The translations under genes and the position numbers were made by a program. A stretch of DNA of 64,000 nucleotides. Origin: Polaribacter aestuariivivens (lineage in GTDB: Bacteria; Bacteroidota; Bacteroidia; Flavobacteriales; Flavobacteriaceae). Where the stretch lies: positions 1 through 64,000 of the forward strand of contig NZ_VANR01000001.1 in assembly GCF_005885675.1 (NCBI RefSeq), given 5' to 3'. Positions 17,878 through 27,740 of the stretch are shown here, piece after piece; the first letter of the stretch is position 1, and every line of letters starts with the position of its first letter. Under the pieces are notes generated by a model. That model did not search any database and was not told the DNA's origin. It saw only the letters and a list, made by a program, of their open reading frames with translations.

Positions 17878-18657
17878 TTATAAATTATTAGCTTCTGCAA
17901 TTAATTCTGCAATATCTTTAACCGCAACTTCTGCTTCTTTTTCTTTAAATTTAATTCCATCTGTCATCATTGTGTTACAGTAAGGACAACCAGTTGCAAT
18001 AATTTCTGGTTTGGTTTCTAAAGCATCTTCAGTTCTTAAAACATTAACTTCTTTATCACCAGCTTCTGCATCTTTAAACATTTGTGCACCTCCAGCTCCA
18101 CAACACAAGGCTGTTCTTTTATTACGTTTCATTTCTGTTAAATTCACACCAAGCCTTCTAATCAAATCTCTTGGTGACTCATAAACTTCATTGGCTCTTC
18201 CTAAATAACATGGATCGTGGAAAGTAACTCTTTTTCCTTGTAGAGTATTTTCATCTATATTTAAACGTCCTTCTGAAATTAAATTTTGAATGAATTGTGT
18301 ATGATGATACACTTCGTATTTACCTCCTAATTCTGGATATTCATTTTTTAAGGTATTGAAGGAATGTGGATCACAAGTAACTATTTTTTTTACTTCGTAA
18401 CCATTTAACAGTTCAATATTCATCATTGCTTGCATTTGAAACAAGAATTCATTTCCTGCTCTTTTTGCTGCATCTCCTGTAGAAGATTCTTCAGTTCCCA
18501 AAACTGCAAAATCTACCTTTGCAGCATGTAATATTTTTACGAATGCTCTTGATATTTTTTTAGCTCTATCGTCATAACTTCCTGCAGCTCCTACCCAAAA
18601 TAATACTTCTGGTTGTTTGCCTTGAGCCATCATTTCTGCCATTGTTGGTACTGTCAT
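17878..18657 (-). CDS. CCG-domain (Fe-S)-binding oxidoreductase subunit
   Basis: 259 residues with cysteine-rich CCG-type motifs: FHDPCYLGRANEVYESPRD, LCCGAGGAQMF and ATGCPYCNTMM. This is the architecture of HdrB/HdrD, GlpC and LutA-like proteins that hold a non-cubane or 4Fe-4S centre and pass electrons to or from membrane quinones. It pairs with the upstream membrane Fe-S protein at 18732-20048, and together they look like a two-gene split of the fused HdrDE/GlpC type. The dehydrogenase partner is unknown. Confidence 0.85.
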   Translation of the reverse strand: MTVPTMAEMMAQGKQPEVLFWVGAAGSYDDRAKKISRAFVKILHAAKVDFAVLGTEESSTGDAAKRAGNEFLFQMQAMMNIELLNGYEVKKIVTCDPHSFNTLKNEYPELGGKYEVYHHTQFIQNLISEGRLNIDENTLQGKRVTFHDPCYLGRANEVYESPRDLIRRLGVNLTEMKRNKRTALCCGAGGAQMFKDAEAGDKEVNVLRTEDALETKPEIIATGCPYCNTMMTDGIKFKEKEAEVAVKDIAELIAEANNL

Positions 18658-18731
18658 AAATTACAAATTTTTGAATTATGAATTATGAATTGTATTAACT
18701 CGTAATTAATAATTGTTAATTGAAAAGTTGT

Positions 18732-20048
18732 TTATTCTTCTTTAGCCCAATTCAACCTGTCTTGTTGATTGTATTGCCAAGGTGCACCATTGTTTTCGAT
18801 GTTGGTCATCATCATATTTAATTCTTGTGGTGCTGCACTTTCTTCCATTACTAAATATCTTCTCATATCCATAATTATAGAAAGTGGATCAATATTTACA
18901 GGACATTCTTCTACACAAGCATTACAACTTGTACACGCCCATAATTCTTCTGGTTTGATATAATCGTTTAATAATTGCTTTCCATCATCTTTAAAAGTTC
19001 CATTATTTTCATCGATATTTCTACCAACTTCTTCCAAACGATCTCTTGTATCCATCATAATTTTACGAGGAGAAAGTTTTTTACCTGTTAAATTTGCTGG
19101 ACAAGCTGATGTACATCGTCCACATTCTGTACATGTGTAAGCGTTTAGTAGTTGTACCCAATTTAAATCGGTAACTTCACTAGCGCCAAATTTTTCTGGA
19201 ACTACCTCTTCTGTTCCTGGCTCTGGAGTTGCATAAGGATCTGCATCTGGATCCATCATTAACTTTACTTCGTTGGTTACAGCTTCTAAATTGTTAAACT
19301 GTCCTTTTGGTTTTAAATTTGCATAAAACGTGTTTGGAAACGCTAAAAGAATGTGTAAGTGTTTTGAATAATATAAATAATTTAAGAAAACTAATATTCC
19401 TAAAATGTGTATCCACCAAGCAGTTCTTTCTATTAAATGTAAACTTTCTGCTGAAAAGCTGTCAAATAAAGGTGCTATAAATTGGCTGATTGGATTTCCA
19501 ATTCCTGCTTGTTGAAAAGGTACGTCTGTGGCATTCATAACCAAGAACAGTGTCATTAACACCATTTCAAAATATAAAATTAAGTTACCATCTGTTTTTG
19601 GCCAACCTTTCATTTCTCTACTTAAAAAACGCTTGATGTTTGCAATATTTCTTCTAGTCCAGAATAATATTACAGCTACAAAAACTAAAGCAGCTAAAAT
19701 TTCGAATGTTCCTATTAAAAAGCCATAAAAGGCGTCTCCTAAAAACCCTTGAAAAATTCTGTGAGTTCCAAAAAGTCCATCAATTATTATTTCTAAAACT
19801 TCAATATTTATAATTATAAAACCTACATATACGATAACGTGCAAAAAACCAGAAAATGGTCTTCTAACCATTTTTGATTGCCCTAATGCAATCTTTATCA
19901 TGTTTTTCCAACGTTGTGATTTATTATCTGTTCTATCAACATCTTTTCCTAAATTGATGTTTCTAAAAAGTTTACGAATATTAATTGCAAAGAAGCTGAT
20001 ACCAGCTATTAATGCTATTGCAAAAAGTATGTTTGGTAGGTATTGCAT
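18732..20048 (-). CDS. Membrane (Fe-S)-binding protein with two 4Fe-4S clusters
   Basis: The N-terminal half has about five membrane helices of the NarI/HdrE cytochrome-b-like type (residues 1-235). A cytoplasmic ferredoxin domain follows with two CxxCxxCxxxCP sets: CTECGRCTSACP and CTSCNACVEECP. The length is 438 residues. It likely conducts electrons between the menaquinone pool and the CCG protein encoded 74 bases downstream. The same order (amidase, MCE, this protein, CCG protein) is, to my knowledge, common in flavobacteria. Confidence 0.87.
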   Translation of the reverse strand: MQYLPNILFAIALIAGISFFAINIRKLFRNINLGKDVDRTDNKSQRWKNMIKIALGQSKMVRRPFSGFLHVIVYVGFIIINIEVLEIIIDGLFGTHRIFQGFLGDAFYGFLIGTFEILAALVFVAVILFWTRRNIANIKRFLSREMKGWPKTDGNLILYFEMVLMTLFLVMNATDVPFQQAGIGNPISQFIAPLFDSFSAESLHLIERTAWWIHILGILVFLNYLYYSKHLHILLAFPNTFYANLKPKGQFNNLEAVTNEVKLMMDPDADPYATPEPGTEEVVPEKFGASEVTDLNWVQLLNAYTCTECGRCTSACPANLTGKKLSPRKIMMDTRDRLEEVGRNIDENNGTFKDDGKQLLNDYIKPEELWACTSCNACVEECPVNIDPLSIIMDMRRYLVMEESAAPQELNMMMTNIENNGAPWQYNQQDRLNWAKEE

Positions 20049-20066
20049 GCAAATACTATTTTAAAA

Positions 20067-21020
20067 TTATTCTTTTACTTTTTCCAACTCTTCATAAGGT
20101 CCTGGGTTTTTTCCGAAAATAGAAAAATGAACGTATCTTTTTGGATTTAGTTTTATATCTCTTAAAAGTTCTTCCAATTCTTTGGTTGCGGCTTCTAAGT
20201 TGTTATACATTTTTTTGTCATTGATTAATTTTGCAATAGAGCCATCACCAGAATTTATTTTTTTAGAAAGCTCATTAAAATTATCGACTGCATTTTCTGC
20301 CTTTTGAACAATTTGATTGATATTTACTGTAGTTAAACTGTCTGATAATTTACTGAAATTTTCTGTAATGTTTCTAGTGTTTTCAAAAGTAACTTTTAAA
20401 TTTTCTTGATTATCTACCACTAAAGAATTTACATGTTGTATCGTACTTCTAATATCTGCAATGGTTGCTGCAAGATTAGATACAGAATTGTTTATACCGT
20501 CTACAGTCTCGTCATTTAAAATTTTATTAATACCGCTAAAAAGGGTATCTGCTCTAACTATTACTTTTTCTATTTTCTGTTGCAATGGATTTAAACGCTC
20601 TCCAATAGAAGTAAATAAACTTTCTTCCATTTCACCCTGTAAAACATCTCCAGAAACAGCCATTTCGCCTTCATAATTAGGTACAATTGCTAAATTTGAG
20701 CCACTTAACGGATTTGGTGAGTAAATTTTTACGATACTTTTTTTAGAAAATTGAAATTCGTTTTCAACAATAAAAGTTACTATTAAATGGCCTCTTTTTT
20801 CTTTGGTAGTGTTAAATTCTATTTTATCTACTTTACCTACTTTTAGTCCGTTAATTGTTACTGCACTAGACCTTGTTAAACCTCCAATTTTACCGTATTC
20901 AACTTTAAAAATTCGAGTTCCAGTATCAAATAAATTTTGACCTTTCAAAAAATTATAACCCCAAATAAAACCTATAATAATTACAAGTGCTATAAGACCT
21001 GTTTTAAATTCTTTTGACAT
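20067..21020 (-). CDS. MCE/MlaD family lipid-transport protein
   Basis: 317 residues: an N-terminal membrane anchor (about 7-25), one MCE domain (YGKIGGLTRSSAVTINGLKVGKV, split here as GGLTRSSAV and GLKVGKVD, about 43-115) and a long helical C-terminal part rich in heptads. Members form hexameric rings that move phospholipids or other lipids between inner and outer membranes. MlaE/MlaF (permease, ATPase) are not in the window. It lies between the amidase and the Fe-S pair on one strand, and close to lptD, so the neighbourhood is envelope-related. Confidence 0.88.
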   Translation of the reverse strand: MSKEFKTGLIALVIIIGFIWGYNFLKGQNLFDTGTRIFKVEYGKIGGLTRSSAVTINGLKVGKVDKIEFNTTKEKRGHLIVTFIVENEFQFSKKSIVKIYSPNPLSGSNLAIVPNYEGEMAVSGDVLQGEMEESLFTSIGERLNPLQQKIEKVIVRADTLFSGINKILNDETVDGINNSVSNLAATIADIRSTIQHVNSLVVDNQENLKVTFENTRNITENFSKLSDSLTTVNINQIVQKAENAVDNFNELSKKINSGDGSIAKLINDKKMYNNLEAATKELEELLRDIKLNPKRYVHFSIFGKNPGPYEELEKVKE

Positions 21021-21075
21021 ATTTTTTTATTTCTAATACAATATTACTAATATTTTTTAGGAGTAAGCCTTAAAT

Positions 21076-22176
21076 TTACTTCATTTTTAATGCTTCTGTA
21101 ACAGATATTTTTTCACCACCTTTAAAAGCAACTATAAAAGCAGTTTTATAACCTTTTGATTTTGCAATTTTTAAGGACGCTTTTACCCTATTGAAAGAAG
21201 TTGAATTTCCGTAATAATATTTATAAAAAGCTCCAACTTTTACTCTTTCAACATCTTTTAAACCTTTAAAATTATACGGTTTTGTGGCAATATTATTTTT
21301 ACCAGAAGCTATTTGAACTTTAAATTCTACTTCGTTTGATGCTTTTACACCATCTTCAGTTGTAGCTTCTTCTATAACTGTATTTAATTTTAAATTATTA
21401 ATATAATTATAAATAGCATCTGCAATTGCTTTTGCCATTTGTGTTTGTCCTTTTTTGGAGTTTAAATACCTACCTTCTTTTTTATTTGTTAAAAAACCAA
21501 GTTCTACTAAAACACTCGGCATAATGGTTTCTCTTAAAACTTGAAAATTATCTTGTTTTACTTTACGATCATTTCTTTTTAATTTTAAAGCAAAATTATT
21601 TTGAATAATACTTGCTAGAGCTAAACTTTTATCTAAATTTTCTTCTTGCAATAAAGACAATCCAATTACAGACTCTGCAGAGTTAGGGTCAAAACCTTTA
21701 TAACGATCTTTAAAATTATCTTCTAAAAGAATTACAGCATTTTCTCGCTTGGCAATTTCTAGGTTTTTTTTGTTACCTCTTAACCCTAATACAAAAGTTC
21801 CTGCCCCATATGCATTTGAGGTGTGAGAGTCACAATGTATGGATACAAATAAATCAGCTTTAGCGTTGTTGGCAATGTCTCCTCTTTTCCATAATTCTAT
21901 TTTTACATCTGTTTTTCTTGTGTAAAGAACTTTAATATCTTTATAACGCTTTAAATTTTCGCCAACTTTTAAAGCAACTTTTAAAGCAATATTTTTTTCT
22001 TTATAACCGTTTCCTAAATTACCAGGATCTTTTCCACCATGACCAGCATCTAAAACAACTGTATATTTTTTTTGTGAAAACATGCAGTTTGGATTCAGCA
22101 AAAAAATAAAAACTGAGAAGAAAAAAAGAAGTTTTCTTTTATTAATAATATTTTTGTGTTTTTGTTGGGATTGCAT
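21076..22176 (-). CDS. N-acetylmuramoyl-L-alanine amidase with C-terminal SPOR domain
   Basis: Zinc-dependent Amidase_3 that cuts the amide between MurNAc and the stem peptide. The signal segment is residues 14-36. The catalytic domain has VVLDAGHGGKDPG (about 41-53), SIHCDSH and PSVLVELGFLTN, giving the His/Glu/His zinc set. A SPOR domain covers the last 75 residues (FKVQIASGKN to the end), which would bring it to the septum. I chose the ATG at 22176 over a TTG one codon upstream. The promoter lies on the opposite strand's lptD start region. The gene heads the long minus-strand block. Confidence 0.9.
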   Translation of the reverse strand: MQSQQKHKNIINKRKLLFFFSVFIFLLNPNCMFSQKKYTVVLDAGHGGKDPGNLGNGYKEKNIALKVALKVGENLKRYKDIKVLYTRKTDVKIELWKRGDIANNAKADLFVSIHCDSHTSNAYGAGTFVLGLRGNKKNLEIAKRENAVILLEDNFKDRYKGFDPNSAESVIGLSLLQEENLDKSLALASIIQNNFALKLKRNDRKVKQDNFQVLRETIMPSVLVELGFLTNKKEGRYLNSKKGQTQMAKAIADAIYNYINNLKLNTVIEEATTEDGVKASNEVEFKVQIASGKNNIATKPYNFKGLKDVERVKVGAFYKYYYGNSTSFNRVKASLKIAKSKGYKTAFIVAFKGGEKISVTEALKMK

Positions 22177-22247
22177 CAATAAAATTTAATTAATTTTGAC
22201 AACTATAATTTGAGCTTCAATTATTGAGCCATTTTTTTATTCATTTA

Positions 22248-22277
22248 CAAAAATAGTATTTAAAGCATTGCAAACAA
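22248..22277 (-). promoter_or_regulatory. Promoter of the amidase gene, overlapping the lptD start
   Basis: Read on the minus strand: TTG (complement of 22275-22277), a 19-base spacer, then TATTTTTG (complement of 22248-22255). The -33 element lies inside the first codons of lptD. Confidence 0.5.
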
Positions 22278-24964
22278 ACCTATCATACATACTTTTATTT
22301 TGCTGCTTCTTTTTTATAAAGTTTGGGTTTTCTCAAGACATAAAACCAATTAAAAAAACGGTTGTTCCATTAGGTAAAAAAGATACTATTCCTACTTCAA
22401 AAATTGATAGTATTTTAAAAATTAAAAATAATGATTTAGCTTTAAAAAAGAAAGATACAACTGTTACAGATTCCATCAAGCCAAAAGAAACTATTGAAGA
22501 CATTATAACACATGTTGCTACAGACTACACTATACAAGATGCTAAAAATAAAACAGTTACACTTTACAACGAAGCAAACATAACCTATACTGATATTGAT
22601 TTAAAAGCAGGAATTATTGTTGTTGATTACAAGAAAAACACGCTTTTTGCAAAAGGAATTATTGATAGCACAGGCTATGTACAACGTCCTGTTTTTAAAC
22701 AGGGTAATGAGGAGTCTGAACAAGATTCAATTATTTACAATTTTAAGAGTAAAAGAGCTATTATTTATGGTTTAAAAACCCAACAAGGTGAAATGTACAC
22801 CTATGGAGAAAAAACAAAAAGGGTTAATGATTCTACCATTTATATTCGAAAAATACGTTTTACCACGTCTGAAAAAGAAAATCCAGATTATTATATCGCC
22901 ACAAATAAAGCAAAATTAGTTCCTGGAAAAAAAATTATTGTAGGATCTAGTAATTTGGTTTTGGTGGATATACCAACACCTGTTTTTTTACCTTTTGCTT
23001 ATTTTCCACTATCAGAAAAAAGTGTTTCTGGTTTTTTAATTCCTGCTTTTGACACCGGTAGTTCTGAAAGAGGTATAGGTTTTCAAAACGGAGGGTATTA
23101 TTTTGCTATTAGTGATTATGTAGATTTAACTCTTTTAGGTGATGCTTACTCTAATGGAAGTTGGGGCTTTAGGGCAAGTTCTAACTACAACAAAAGATAT
23201 CGTTTCAATGGATCTTTTAGTTTTAATTTTGAAAATAATATAAATGGTATTCGTGGATTTGACGATTTTGCAAAGTCAAACAACTTTAATGTTCGGTGGT
23301 CTCACAATCAAGATTCAAAAGCAAGTCCTAATTCACGATTTACAGCTTCTGTAAACTTAGGAAGTAGTCGTTTTTTTAGAGAAAGTTTAAACCAGGCAAA
23401 TATTTCACAATCAATAACAAATACTTTTAATAGCTCTATAAACTATAGCAAAACTTTTGTTGGCACTCCTTTTAATATGAATGTTACTGCACAACATCAG
23501 CAAAACACAAATACAAATGCTATTACTATGACGTTACCATCTTTAACGTTAAACATGAATAGAGTGTACCCTTTTGCTGGAAAAAATGGCGTAAAGAAAA
23601 ATCCAATACAAAAAATGGGTTTCAATTACACAATGCAAGGTCAATATTTAATCAATACCAATGAAGATGATTTTTTAACCAGTAAAATGTTTGAAACGGC
23701 AAGGTCTGGAATGCAACATAAAACAGGTACAAACACCAATTTAAAAGCATTTAAATACTTTACCATATCGCCAACTGCAAATTACGAAGAATCTTGGAAC
23801 TTTAATTACATAGAAAAAGAATATGACCCAATTAAAAATGAAGTAAGAACAGACTCTTTACTGGGTTTCAAAACTTTTAGAACCTATAGTTTTGGTACCA
23901 GTTTATCAACTAACATTTACGGAACATTTAATATTAACAAAGGAAAGTTAAAAGCAATTAGACATACAATAAGACCCTCTATTTCCTATTCTTATAGACC
24001 AGATTTTGGTACAAAATTTATAAGAGAAGTACAACAAAGTGCAAACCCTTTAGATGTACAAAATTATACAATTTTTGATAATAGTTTGTACAGAGCACCT
24101 TCTACAGGGTTAAGCAACACTATTGGTATTACTGTAAATAACGTATTAGAAGCAAAAGTGGCTGCTGATGATCCAGATGAAGAGGACAAAAAAATTACTC
24201 TCTTAAACAACCTAAATTTTAATACCTCATACAACATTGCTGCAGACAGTTTACGATGGTCTCCTGTAAGTTTTTCTGCAGGTACAAGGTTTTTTAAAGA
24301 CAAATTAGCTATTAACTTAAATGGTTCTTTAGACCCTTATAAAACGATAAGTTCTAATGGATCCGTTGTTAGAATTAATGAATTTAATCCGAATCTTTTT
24401 AGACTAACAAATGCTAGTTTAACTGCAAATTATTCTATTTCTAGTGCCGATTTTAAGAAAAAAGACGCTAAAGATGATAAAAAAGATAAAAACACGACAA
24501 ACTCAGGAAATAATCCTCCAGACATTATTGGTGGAGATATAAACCCTACAGATAGATTTGGTCCACGAAATAACATTAACTCATCTTCAGAAGATAAAAA
24601 TAAAACAGCAGAACTTTACAATGCAGACATACCTTGGAGTATCAACTTAGCATATTCTACAACATATTTAAATAATGGTGTTGATGGTGGTGATATTGGT
24701 GTTCACAGTTTAATTTTTAGTGGAAATTTAGAACTATCACCTAAATGGAAAGTTGGATATTCTTCTGGTTACGACTTTAAAGGTGGTGCGTTTACGTTTT
24801 CTAGATTTAATTTTACTAGAGATTTAGATAGCTGGCAATTTAATTTCAACTGGGTTCCTTTTGGAACAAACTCTTCTTACACCTTTTTTATTGGTGTAAA
24901 ATCTTCTGTTTTAGCAGATTTAAAATGGGATAAAAACAAACCACCAGATAGAAGACTTTTTTAA
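22268..24964 (+). CDS. lptD: Putative LPS assembly outer-membrane protein LptD (OstA-like)
   Basis: 898 residues starting at TTG, giving MQTNLSYILLFCCFFFIKFGFSQ as signal peptide. An OstA/jellyroll region follows (about 75-240: TLYNEANITYTDIDLKAGIIVVDY and GKKIIVGSSNLVLVDIPTPVF). The large beta-barrel has alternating aromatic strands and ends in an aromatic/arginine-rich C-terminus. It inserts lipopolysaccharide into the outer leaflet. A low-complexity Lys/Asp segment (about 735-750, KKDAKDDKKDKN) forms an extracellular-type loop. Bacteroidota LptD is diverged, so the family assignment rests on layout. It is divergent from the amidase. Confidence 0.82.
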   Translation: MQTNLSYILLFCCFFFIKFGFSQDIKPIKKTVVPLGKKDTIPTSKIDSILKIKNNDLALKKKDTTVTDSIKPKETIEDIITHVATDYTIQDAKNKTVTLYNEANITYTDIDLKAGIIVVDYKKNTLFAKGIIDSTGYVQRPVFKQGNEESEQDSIIYNFKSKRAIIYGLKTQQGEMYTYGEKTKRVNDSTIYIRKIRFTTSEKENPDYYIATNKAKLVPGKKIIVGSSNLVLVDIPTPVFLPFAYFPLSEKSVSGFLIPAFDTGSSERGIGFQNGGYYFAISDYVDLTLLGDAYSNGSWGFRASSNYNKRYRFNGSFSFNFENNINGIRGFDDFAKSNNFNVRWSHNQDSKASPNSRFTASVNLGSSRFFRESLNQANISQSITNTFNSSINYSKTFVGTPFNMNVTAQHQQNTNTNAITMTLPSLTLNMNRVYPFAGKNGVKKNPIQKMGFNYTMQGQYLINTNEDDFLTSKMFETARSGMQHKTGTNTNLKAFKYFTISPTANYEESWNFNYIEKEYDPIKNEVRTDSLLGFKTFRTYSFGTSLSTNIYGTFNINKGKLKAIRHTIRPSISYSYRPDFGTKFIREVQQSANPLDVQNYTIFDNSLYRAPSTGLSNTIGITVNNVLEAKVAADDPDEEDKKITLLNNLNFNTSYNIAADSLRWSPVSFSAGTRFFKDKLAINLNGSLDPYKTISSNGSVVRINEFNPNLFRLTNASLTANYSISSADFKKKDAKDDKKDKNTTNSGNNPPDIIGGDINPTDRFGPRNNINSSSEDKNKTAELYNADIPWSINLAYSTTYLNNGVDGGDIGVHSLIFSGNLELSPKWKVGYSSGYDFKGGAFTFSRFNFTRDLDSWQFNFNWVPFGTNSSYTFFIGVKSSVLADLKWDKNKPPDRRLF

Positions 24965-25044
24965 AATAAAGTTTAAGAACTTTTAAAAATGCTATTTTTA
25001 TAATAAATTTAAAAAGTACATCATCCACCTAAAAAAGAAATTAT

Positions 25045-25425
25045 ATGAAAACTATTATCACAACCAAACATGCACCTGCTCCAATTGGACCCTACAATCA
25101 AGCTATTTTAACGGGTAACACTTTGTACACTTCTGGACAAATTGCTATCAATCCGAATTCTGGAGAACTTGTTTTAGACAATATTATTTTAGAAACAAAA
25201 CAAGTTATGGAGAATTTAAAAGAAGTTTTAGCTGCTGCTAAAATGACTTTTGACCATGTTGTGAAAAGCTCTATTTTTATTTCTGATATGAATAATTTTG
25301 CAGATATAAATACTGTATATGGTGAGTATTTTGACAATGAAACTGCTCCTGCTAGAGAAACTGTTGAAGTGGCAAACCTACCAAAGTTTGTGAATGTTGA
25401 AATTAGTATGATTGCTGTAAAGTAG
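25045..25425 (+). CDS. ridA: RidA family protein (enamine/imine deaminase)
   Basis: 126 residues, the standard length for the trimeric RidA/YjgF/UK114 fold. Signature blocks are HAPAPIGPYNQAI, LYTSGQIAINP, VVKSSIFISDMNNFADIN and PARETVEVANLPKFVNVEISMIAV; the conserved Arg that binds the substrate carboxylate is in PARETV. It hydrolyses reactive 2-aminoacrylate-type enamines released by PLP enzymes. It is followed by a strong bidirectional terminator and is probably its own unit, 80 bases after lptD. Confidence 0.94.
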   Translation: MKTIITTKHAPAPIGPYNQAILTGNTLYTSGQIAINPNSGELVLDNIILETKQVMENLKEVLAAAKMTFDHVVKSSIFISDMNNFADINTVYGEYFDNETAPARETVEVANLPKFVNVEISMIAVK

Positions 25426-25445
25426 TATTCAGTATTCAAAACTAA

Positions 25446-25479
25446 AAAAACCTGATAGAAATAAATCTATCAGGTTTTT
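25446..25479. terminator. Bidirectional terminator between ridA and gap
   Basis: A 9-bp stem CCTGATAGA/TCTATCAGG (25451-25459 with 25466-25474), extended by A5/T5 flanks, loop of 6. It serves both converging transcripts. Confidence 0.85.
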
Positions 25480-25501
25480 AATTTTATTATATTTTTAAAT
25501 A

Positions 25502-26518
<1,017 letters not shown>

Positions 26519-26531
26519 TTACTTATTAATT

Positions 26532-27515
26532 TTATGTAGTCATAATATCAGAAACTCTTAAAAGTTCTTGATTTATTGAGTGACCACCTTTTATTGCTTC
26601 TGCAATACTTGTACTTATTACTTCGTTGTTTTTTAAACCTACCATTAAGTTGGTTTTACCGTCTAAAATTAGTTCTACAGATTTTACTCCTAATCTACTT
26701 GCTAAAACTCTGTCAAAACAAGATGGAGAACCTCCTCTTTGCATATGCCCTAAAACGGATACTCTTACATCGTATTCTGGTAAGTTTTCTTCAACATATT
26801 TTGCTAATTCGTATACGTTTTTTCCAGACCTATCTCCTTCTGCAACTACTACAATACTAGATGATTTACCTGTTCTTCTACTTTTTTTCAGTGATTCTAG
26901 CATTCTATCTAATCCTAAATCTTCTTCAGGAATTAAAATTTCTTCTGCTCCTGCTCCAACTCCAGCGTTTAAAGCTATAAAACCAGCATCTCTTCCCATT
27001 ACTTCAACAAAAAATAGTCTGTTATGAGATGATGCAGTATCTCTAATTTTATCAATTGCTTCTACAGCTGTATTTAAAGCTGTATCATAACCTAAAGTGT
27101 GTGAAGTTCCAAAAATATCATTATCTATTGTTCCTGGAATTCCTATAACAGGGAAATTATATTCTTCATTGAAAATAACTGCTCCTGTAAAAGAACCATC
27201 ACCTCCAATAACAACCATGGCTTCGATTTCATTTTCTTTTAAATGCTCATATGCTTGAGCTCTACCTTCTTTGGTTCTAAAACCTTCAGATCTGGCAGAT
27301 TTTAAAATAGTACCACCTTTGTTTATGATGTTATTTACGCTTCTTGCAGTTAACTCTATAAAATCGCCTTCTATAAGCCCTTCATAACCTCTATATATTC
27401 CTATACAGTTTACTCTGTAATAAGCACATGCCCTTACTACGGATCTAATTGCAGCATTCATTCCTGGAGCATCTCCACCTGAAGTCATTACTGCTATTTT
27501 TTTGATTTTCTTCAT
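26532..27515 (-). CDS. pfkA: ATP-dependent 6-phosphofructokinase
   Basis: 327 residues, group A phosphofructokinase. TSGGDAPGMNAAIRSVVR lies at 11-28, the ATP-type GGDGS at 104-108 (Gly at the position where PPi enzymes carry Asp), and the catalytic base Asp131 in PGTIDNDIFGT. FVEVMGRDAGFIA and VLGHMQRGGSPSCFDR follow. It catalyses the committed step of glycolysis. First gene of a pfkA-gap operon. A 225-base spacer upstream contains a candidate minus-strand -7 box. Confidence 0.97.
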   Translation of the reverse strand: MKKIKKIAVMTSGGDAPGMNAAIRSVVRACAYYRVNCIGIYRGYEGLIEGDFIELTARSVNNIINKGGTILKSARSEGFRTKEGRAQAYEHLKENEIEAMVVIGGDGSFTGAVIFNEEYNFPVIGIPGTIDNDIFGTSHTLGYDTALNTAVEAIDKIRDTASSHNRLFFVEVMGRDAGFIALNAGVGAGAEEILIPEEDLGLDRMLESLKKSRRTGKSSSIVVVAEGDRSGKNVYELAKYVEENLPEYDVRVSVLGHMQRGGSPSCFDRVLASRLGVKSVELILDGKTNLMVGLKNNEVISTSIAEAIKGGHSINQELLRVSDIMTT

Positions 27516-27674
27516 AATTATATATTGTAAAATTACTGCTTTTTAAGCATTTAAAATAAAAAAACTACGAAATCGTTTTAGACTATTACTCTAAAAATTT
27601 GTATGTTTTACAAACCTTTTTTGCTCATAAAACAGTTAGATTTTAAGAGGACCTTTATCTTAATATTTCAATAT

Positions 27675-27682
27675 CAAAAATA
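27675..27682 (-). promoter_or_regulatory. Candidate -7 box for pfkA-gap
   Basis: CAAAAATA on the plus strand reads TATTTTTG on the minus strand, 160 bases before the pfkA start. No -33 match; the long distance makes it tentative. The spacer 27516-27740 otherwise shows no gene. Confidence 0.3.
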
Positions 27683-27740
27683 AGATATAATTGCTAATTT
27701 TTAGTAATTGTAATGTTGCTTAAAATTAATTTTAAAAAAT

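Noticed and set aside
24968..24983. Weak hairpin AAAGTT-TAAG-AACTTT after lptD
   Set aside because: Only a 6-bp A/T-rich stem with a short T run; too weak to call a terminator.
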